A DNA stretch of 64,000 bases from Doris montereyensis (Eukaryota; Mollusca; Gastropoda; Nudibranchia; Dorididae), in NCBI GenBank assembly GCA_037039925.1, contig JAXRKP010001620.1, positions 5,001-69,000 of the forward strand, in the 5' to 3' direction. Numbering within the stretch: the first letter of the stretch is position 1; each line of letters begins with the position of its first letter. The notes beneath the pieces are model-generated. The model did no database searches, was not told where the DNA came from, and worked only from the letters and a program-made list of their open reading frames with translations. Shown in pieces: positions 58,560 to 64,000 of this stretch. The position numbers were made by a program, and so were the translations under genes.

Positions 58560-59250
58560 TAACAAGCAATTACCAAAAATTAGAATTTGACACTTGTCTG
58601 GTTAGCACTTACTAAAAAATAGAATTTGACAATTGAAGAGGTCATTTCAATAGTGTGCCAATGTCCACTTTCAAGGAATACGACACAGAGAGATAATCCT
58701 AGGGAATAAAAGGAAATCGTGCTTCCACAAAAGTATGAAAATGATATGATGAAAACACATCACATTTTAGGCCGTTTGAAACTTGCAATTTCCAAAGCCA
58801 CCTGTGCCCAAGTCCATTGTTTTTGGCACTTTTATCTAAATGATGTAATTGGGACTTAGGCACACTATTGAAATGGCCCCTTCAATTATCTATTTAGCAT
58901 GTACCAAAAATAGATTTTGACAATTATTTATTTAGCAAGTAAGTATCCAAAAAATACAATTTGATCATTGTCTATTTAGCAAAAAAAGTACCCCAAAATA
59001 CAATTTGATAATTATCTATTTACAAGTACCCAAAAAATACAATTTGATAATTATCTATTTCACAAGTAGCCAAAAAATACAATTTGATAATTATCTACGT
59101 AACAAACATTCAAAAACTATAATTTGACAATTATCTATTTAGCAAGTACTCATACAATTTGACAATTATCTATTTAGCAAGTACTCATACAATTTGACAA
59201 TTATCTATTTAGCAAGTAAGTACCCAAAAAATACAATTTGACAAAATGAT
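58560..59250. repeat. Degenerate minisatellite, about 40 bp unit
   Basis: About 13 copies of AATTTGACAATTATCTATTT and AGCAAGTACCCAAAAAATAC, split by a unit-free stretch at 58650-58880. Confidence 0.9.
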
Positions 59251-59399
59251 CTATTTAGCGCAATGCTCTTGAAACCCACATCAGTTATTCCTCAAATATC
59301 TTTGACACAACATCCCAAAGGTGTTCTGCTACTATAAGTGTCTCAACTGTGTGTCATTGTTCTTTTACACACAAAGATGTGTGAGATAGTTCCCTATAT

Positions 59400-59550
59400 G
59401 ATATGAGCTGGGGTGGGTGGCGGACGCTGCTGGAAGGTCCTACGTCTTTCCTTCCATTTTTTCATTTATCTTTCATCTTGCCGTTTCCTCTTGATTCACC
59501 CTGAGATCACTGAATATGGTGGAAGGGTGTATTTCAATGAAGCAATGAGC
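59400..59550 (-). repeat. R1 copy
   Basis: Reverse copy: GGGTGGCGGACGCTGCTGGA, AGGTCCTACGTCTTTCCTTC, TATCTTTCATCTTGCCGTTT and TTCACCCTGAGATCACTG. Confidence 0.8.
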
Positions 59551-59879
59551 TACGCATTGGGTCTTGTCAAAGTCAAGGCCTTTGTTTGGTAGAACCAATG
59601 TCTATATTGGGGGAGTGGTAGATAATGTGACCTAAGACTGCAAGGTCAAGTTCATACTACTAGTCACCAGTTTGAACCCCAGTACACTGGGCTTGTGGCT
59701 GTGGCCGTAACACTTTTGTTTACCTATTGCTGCATCCACACCTGAGCATCATTCGACCAACAGGGTGCATGCTCATTGGAGTGTGGGCCGCTGTTCAAGA
59801 AAGTAGTTGTGCTCTTTGTTTGTGTGCCCTGTTTGCTGAACAATGCCCAAGTGTGGATCAAGCATTCATTATGTGAGAA

Positions 59880-61560
59880 TGATATTGGGGGAGGGGGGGG
59901 GGGGTTGTCAGGACACACGTCATGACAGTATCTTGTCTAACAATGAGATTAGTTCAACTGTGTTGTGTCCCAGCTGTAGCAAGTAGCCGTCTTCTTCATC
60001 TGGGAATAGTGATGCAATAGACACAATTCCAAGCAGGTTGAAAATGTTATCCAAAGTATGTAAATGGATATATATTCGTATGCTTTGTCAAAACCGTTCT
60101 TAAAACAGTACATCGACGGTAAAAGTCACAAACCGTGTAAGTCTAAAATTAGTAGCACTTCTTTTTTCTCCTTTTTAACATTAGGAAGCCCCTATGCTTC
60201 GTCTAGTTGGGATTCCATGGCACAAGAACCAACAGAAACCTGTATAATAACCATATGAGCGATCCGTGTATCCCTATCGGGTCTAGTTTTTGACACTTGC
60301 AAGCCGTATATGTTTGTGAAAGTAAGTTAAAAGGCGCAGCATCATTTTCTTTTGATTTTCTCAAAACACCCAAAATTGGACTTATGCGGTTTTTGTGATT
60401 TTTCACCGTCGACATATAACATACTGAATTTCACATGTAGAAATTTTTATGGTTGATAATATGTTAAATTTGGCATCATTATCTCATAGTAGCAATGAGT
60501 TGTTTTTATTCCGCTCTTTTCATTTAATGCACAACATCTCATAGGGCACCACAATTCACATACACTGTTTAATTTTTTAATGTTCTTTTTATGTTACATT
60601 GTCCATGTTGCAACATGCACGTTTAAAAAGAAAAGTTCTTATGACTGATGTAATCAATCAAAATCATTGAATCAGACTCTTGATGAAAAGCTAACCATTG
60701 AACAGAGATCTAGTGCCAAGGCGTAAATCAAAGGGGTTTTATTACACATTGATTTTAACCACAGGTACGTGTTTGCAATGGTAAATTTCAATAAAGAAAC
60801 AAAGCCGTAACCGGAAACACTTCCACGGCCCGCAGAGGTCAGACATGGAGTACCCAGTGCGTTTGTGTGACTCAACCTAGCCCAATCAATGTCTAGTAGA
60901 ATTAAAATAGTCGATGGTTAGTCATGCATGTGTAGCCTAAAAGATTCATTTGGCTATTTAATGTATGCTACCGAAGATATAGTTTTTGTTTCTTTCGGTT
61001 TTGTTTGTTTGAAAGAAAATTATTTTTAGAAACGTGCGGCAACTAGGTTTAATACAAGTATCAAGTGTGAAAGTGGCTGGCAATGTGAGGGTGGTTGTCA
61101 TGTTGTCAATTTTAAAATTTCATTTCATTTTTACCACATTCCATTTAACTTATAGTTGTAGAGGATTTATTGCTCAAGGCGGGTAAATTTGTAATCTCAA
61201 AGTTTCCGTTCAAGGAATGGGATATGTAGATGTTATCTCAATTTGTATTCCTCGGGAAAGGTAGCAGGTCCTAGTTCTCCTTTTATCTTTTATATTTAGG
61301 TGTGAATGACTACCTTGCTGTGGGCAGAGGAGCGTCTTGACAACATGATTATATGATTCAGACTGCACTACTGAATACACTCTGTACTTATGGTGTCAGA
61401 GGTTTGCTAGACCCCAAATTGTGTCCCTGGTAAAAAATCACCCAACACACCTCTTCCCTCGACTTCATCCGGGAGGTCAGTAGGTACCAGTACTACTACT
61501 AGCAATAGTTGGAAGCCTGTCAGAGACAAGAGTGTCCACCAGCAAGATGATTAATTTTTT
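59880..61560. other. No gene seen
   Basis: Short poly-G run near 59890-59902; the rest is single-copy-looking. Open frames at 60064-60258 and 60672-60875 have no motif or splice support. Confidence 0.4.
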
Positions 61561-61569
61561 TGTATTGTC

Positions 61570-61765
61570 TGTATGGTCTCTGTCTAAGTATGGATGGAAC
61601 TTTATGGTCTCTGTCTAAGTATGGATGGAACTTTATGGTCTCTAAGTATAGATGGAACTTTATGGTCTCTAAGTATAGATGGAACTTTATGGTCTCTAAG
61701 TATAGATGGAACTTTATGGTCTCTGTCTAAGTATGGATGGAACTTTATGCACTGTGAATGGTCTC
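61570..61765. repeat. Minisatellite, about 25-34 bp unit
   Basis: Six copies of ATGGTCTCTGTCTAAGTATG plus GATGGAACTTT; three shorter units lack CTGTCTAAG-type sequence. Confidence 0.93.
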
Positions 61766-62069
61766 TGTCTTAAGAAGTTCAGATTATTTACTAAGACTAA
61801 GACAAGAAAGAGATTGATTGAGAGAATTTGCCCAGTGTAAGATGAAAATATGAGTTGTTGCCCTTTGTTCAATTCTCTAACTCACAAATTTTTACCCAAT
61901 GATTTAAAAAACATGATTTTTATGTATTGCGATGTGATTGAAATAAATTGGGGGCAAAACAATATCATCATATTCCACTCATATTCGTACTGGTTACAAA
62001 TATATTGATCTACATGTTTGAGGACTTTGAAAATATGTTTACTTTTACATTATGTCATGCAGTTATTAT

Positions 62070-62105
62070 TTTTATTATTATTATTACTAAATTAAACAAA
62101 AAAAA

Positions 62106-62167
<62 letters not shown>
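62070..62167. repeat. (ATT)n microsatellite, left part
   Basis: Long ATT run directly abutting the TIR element on its right. Confidence 0.95.
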
Positions 62168-62168
<1 letters not shown>

Positions 62169-62263
62169 AGTGGTGTCAGCCTAAGAACCTGACTCCTCAG
62201 AGTAAGCCTAAGAACCCGCTGTTTCTGTCTCCCGGGGACTGAGTTCTTAGACGGTACCCACTG
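62168..62263. mobile_element. MITE, 96 bp, near-palindromic
   Basis: The left end CAGTGGTGTCAGCCTAAGAA and right end TTCTTAGACGGTACCCACTG are inverted repeats. TA flanks both sides (62166-62167, 62264-62265). It has the same ends as the element at 29651. It sits inside an ATT microsatellite, whose TA steps offer the target. Confidence 0.8.
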
Positions 62264-62450
62264 TATTATTTTTGATATTATTATTATTATTGTTATATTA
62301 ATATTACTATTATATTATTATATACATTGTACTTTTTATTATTATTATTATTTTATTATTATTATTATTATTATTATTATAACTATTATGATTATTATTA
62401 TTAATATTATTATTGACATTATTACTATTATTATTATTATTAAGCATTAT
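62264..62450. repeat. (ATT)n microsatellite, right part
   Basis: Interrupted ATT runs to the right of the MITE. Confidence 0.93.
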
Positions 62451-62609
62451 GTGTCTACATGTAGTATTATGCTTGTATCATTTGACCTGGGTTTATCGCT
62501 GTATGTGCTGACAGTCATGTATATATATAATGTTGAAATATACTCGTATTGGGGGTTTATTCAATCATATGGCACACTACATACATGTATTATATAATGC
62601 TTTGCTGGT

Positions 62610-62795
62610 TGATCCTACTTCTTTCCTTTCACCCTTTCATTGATCTTTTCATCTTGCTGTTTCCTCTCTATTTTCATATTGTAGACAGGGTAAATTTCAA
62701 TGAAACTCACATACAATGCTCTGTTTCTCTGAGTAAAACATTTAGAAAAAGGCTTGGAGGAAGCTGAGATCACCCCATATGGTGGATTGGATAAC
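62610..62795 (-). repeat. R1 copy
   Basis: Reverse copy: GATCCTACTTCTTTCCTTTC, GATCTTTTCATCTTGCTGTT, GACAGGGTAAATTTCAATGA. It is interrupted by about 60 bp, with AGATCACCCCATATGGTGGA at its right end. Confidence 0.75.
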
Positions 62796-62879
62796 TGTAA
62801 ATAAAACAAATAAAACCACGAGGAAGGAACTTCAGGTAGTCTCAATTCTTTTGGCCCAACGATGATTTATTTCAGGTGC

Positions 62880-63200
62880 ACGGCATTTTGATTTTGATCT
62901 TTTGATCTTTTTGATCTTTTTAATCTTTTTGATCTTGATTTTACCGACATCCACACGTAAGGTGATTTCAGGGATTTTGGTAAGATTGTTAGTGATACCC
63001 TGACTTCCCTGTAAACAGCCCCACAGGATTTTTAACATGTTGTGATGTGCACCTCCGTCTCCGATGGTCGATCACCTACCTGGACTAGGCGATGGGTGTT
63101 AGTACTGTTACTCGAAAAACACTAGCGGAAATCTTTTAATTGCTGTGACACGAACCCAGGACCTTTTTGATTGAGAGACGGACACCTCTTCCTTCTGCAC
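62880..63200 (-). mobile_element. SINE family B
   Basis: Minus-strand copy with GACATCCACACGTAAGGTGA, CCTGTAAACAGCCCCACAGG, TGTGATGTGCACCTCCGTCT and the head complement CACGAACCCAGGACC near 63155. The 62890-62940 part is a short TTTTGATC repeat. Confidence 0.75.
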
Positions 63201-63744
63201 CAAAATTAGATTAACAATTTTGTGGGGGTCTGACAAAACCCATTATAAGGTGAACATTTTTAAAATGTTTTTCTTTTTTTGTATAAAATGATAGCCCAAT
63301 GTGTTATAAACATTTAAAACTTGCTTTGATGAAAATCGGTCGAATTTTGACAGTTATGATTGCTTTTGTAAGACAAATTTCAAGACTGCAGGAAACCCCA
63401 TTTTGAGAGAATCGCATTTAATGTTTTTCTTTTGATTTGATAAAAATTTCCAGCTGTGTGCTCAAAAAACAACTTTTAAACACATTTTTAGACATTTTCA
63501 AGGCAAAATATTATAACCGAAAAAAACAAAACAACTCAATTTCCATAAGAATTGGCCTCAACTCACATTTTCCTTCTTTTCTTGATTCAAACTCCTTTCA
63601 CCTTACAACAGGTTTCGTCAGATCTTCACACATTTGTAGTTGAATTAAAAAAAACACGCGCGTTGACTCAAGATTTCAGTTGGTCAATTATTATGGAGAA
63701 GAAAATGAAATTTGAAATATTATTTATTATCTCCCTACTTTTCA

Positions 63745-64000
63745 GGGGCAAAATGCCGGCCTCTTAACCAGAAGGTTGTTGGCTCAAGCCCCAGCAGGTT
63801 GAAAGGTTTTCTAGAGTTTTTTGGGTACAAGTACAACCCCCCCCCCCCCCCCCCACCACCACCCGGTCCAGTTGGGTGGCTCAACATCTAGTCCCATCAG
63901 AGACAGTAGATGAAAAGGAAGTCCCATGTGCAGATCACAACCGTGTCCCTCACAAGCTCTGCCTTACTACATTCAGCCTTGACAAATTCATGCTGGATAA
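63745..64000 (+). mobile_element. SINE family B, runs off the window
   Basis: Head GCCGGCCTCTTAACCAGAAG, B-box-like GGCTCAAGCCCC, then a poly-C run at 63838-63854, TCAACATCTAGTCCCATCAG and GTGCAGATCACAACCGTGTC. It continues past the right edge. Confidence 0.75.

Overview
This is an animal (eukaryotic) genomic window, AT-rich and very repeat-rich, with spliced genes, tRNA-derived SINEs, LINE fragments and many minisatellites. The repeat style and the abundant AGATCT/TCTAGA palindromes suggest an invertebrate, most likely a gastropod mollusc. That assignment is inference; nothing here names the species.

Two genes can be assembled exon by exon with GT-AG junctions and matching phases. (1) SNAP29 lies on the + strand (51332-58130, four coding exons, about 281 aa). 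It is a Qbc-SNARE with an N-terminal NPF motif and two SNARE helices. (2) An unnamed single-pass membrane protein lies on the - strand (47201 down to 27130, seven coding exons, about 314 aa). It has a signal peptide, an EMI domain, a linker with three 23-residue repeats, a Gly-rich segment, a transmembrane helix and a short basic tail. The two genes are divergent. A CpG-containing interval with two GGAA (ETS-type) sites at 50440-50720 may be a shared promoter. Each gene needs single-base corrections (three in SNAP29, one in the EMI gene), while every splice site and the rest of the coding sequence is intact. I therefore favour assembly errors over gene death.

Layout. 1-27 kb: no confirmed gene; SINEs, a LINE fragment, minisatellites (36, 35, 48, 48, 52 and 41 bp units), a 1.1 kb GA tract, an AAT tract, a head-to-head array of SINE-bearing 418 bp repeats, a 722 bp pogo-like element with TIRs, and one orphan candidate exon at 8000-8070. 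27-47 kb: the EMI gene, its introns full of dispersed repeats and minisatellites. 47-51 kb: intergenic or 5'-UTR intron and the candidate promoter. 51.3-58.4 kb: SNAP29, with SINEs and a LINE RT fragment in its introns. 58.4-64 kb: minisatellites, a 96 bp MITE and SINEs.

The most unusual signal is at SNAP29. Two of its three 3' splice sites have been tandemly duplicated together with the start of the exon: about ten copies before the last exon and two copies before exon 2. This makes a ladder of decoy acceptors. A related theme is that a dispersed repeat family (called R1 here) appears to have seeded at least three separate minisatellites.
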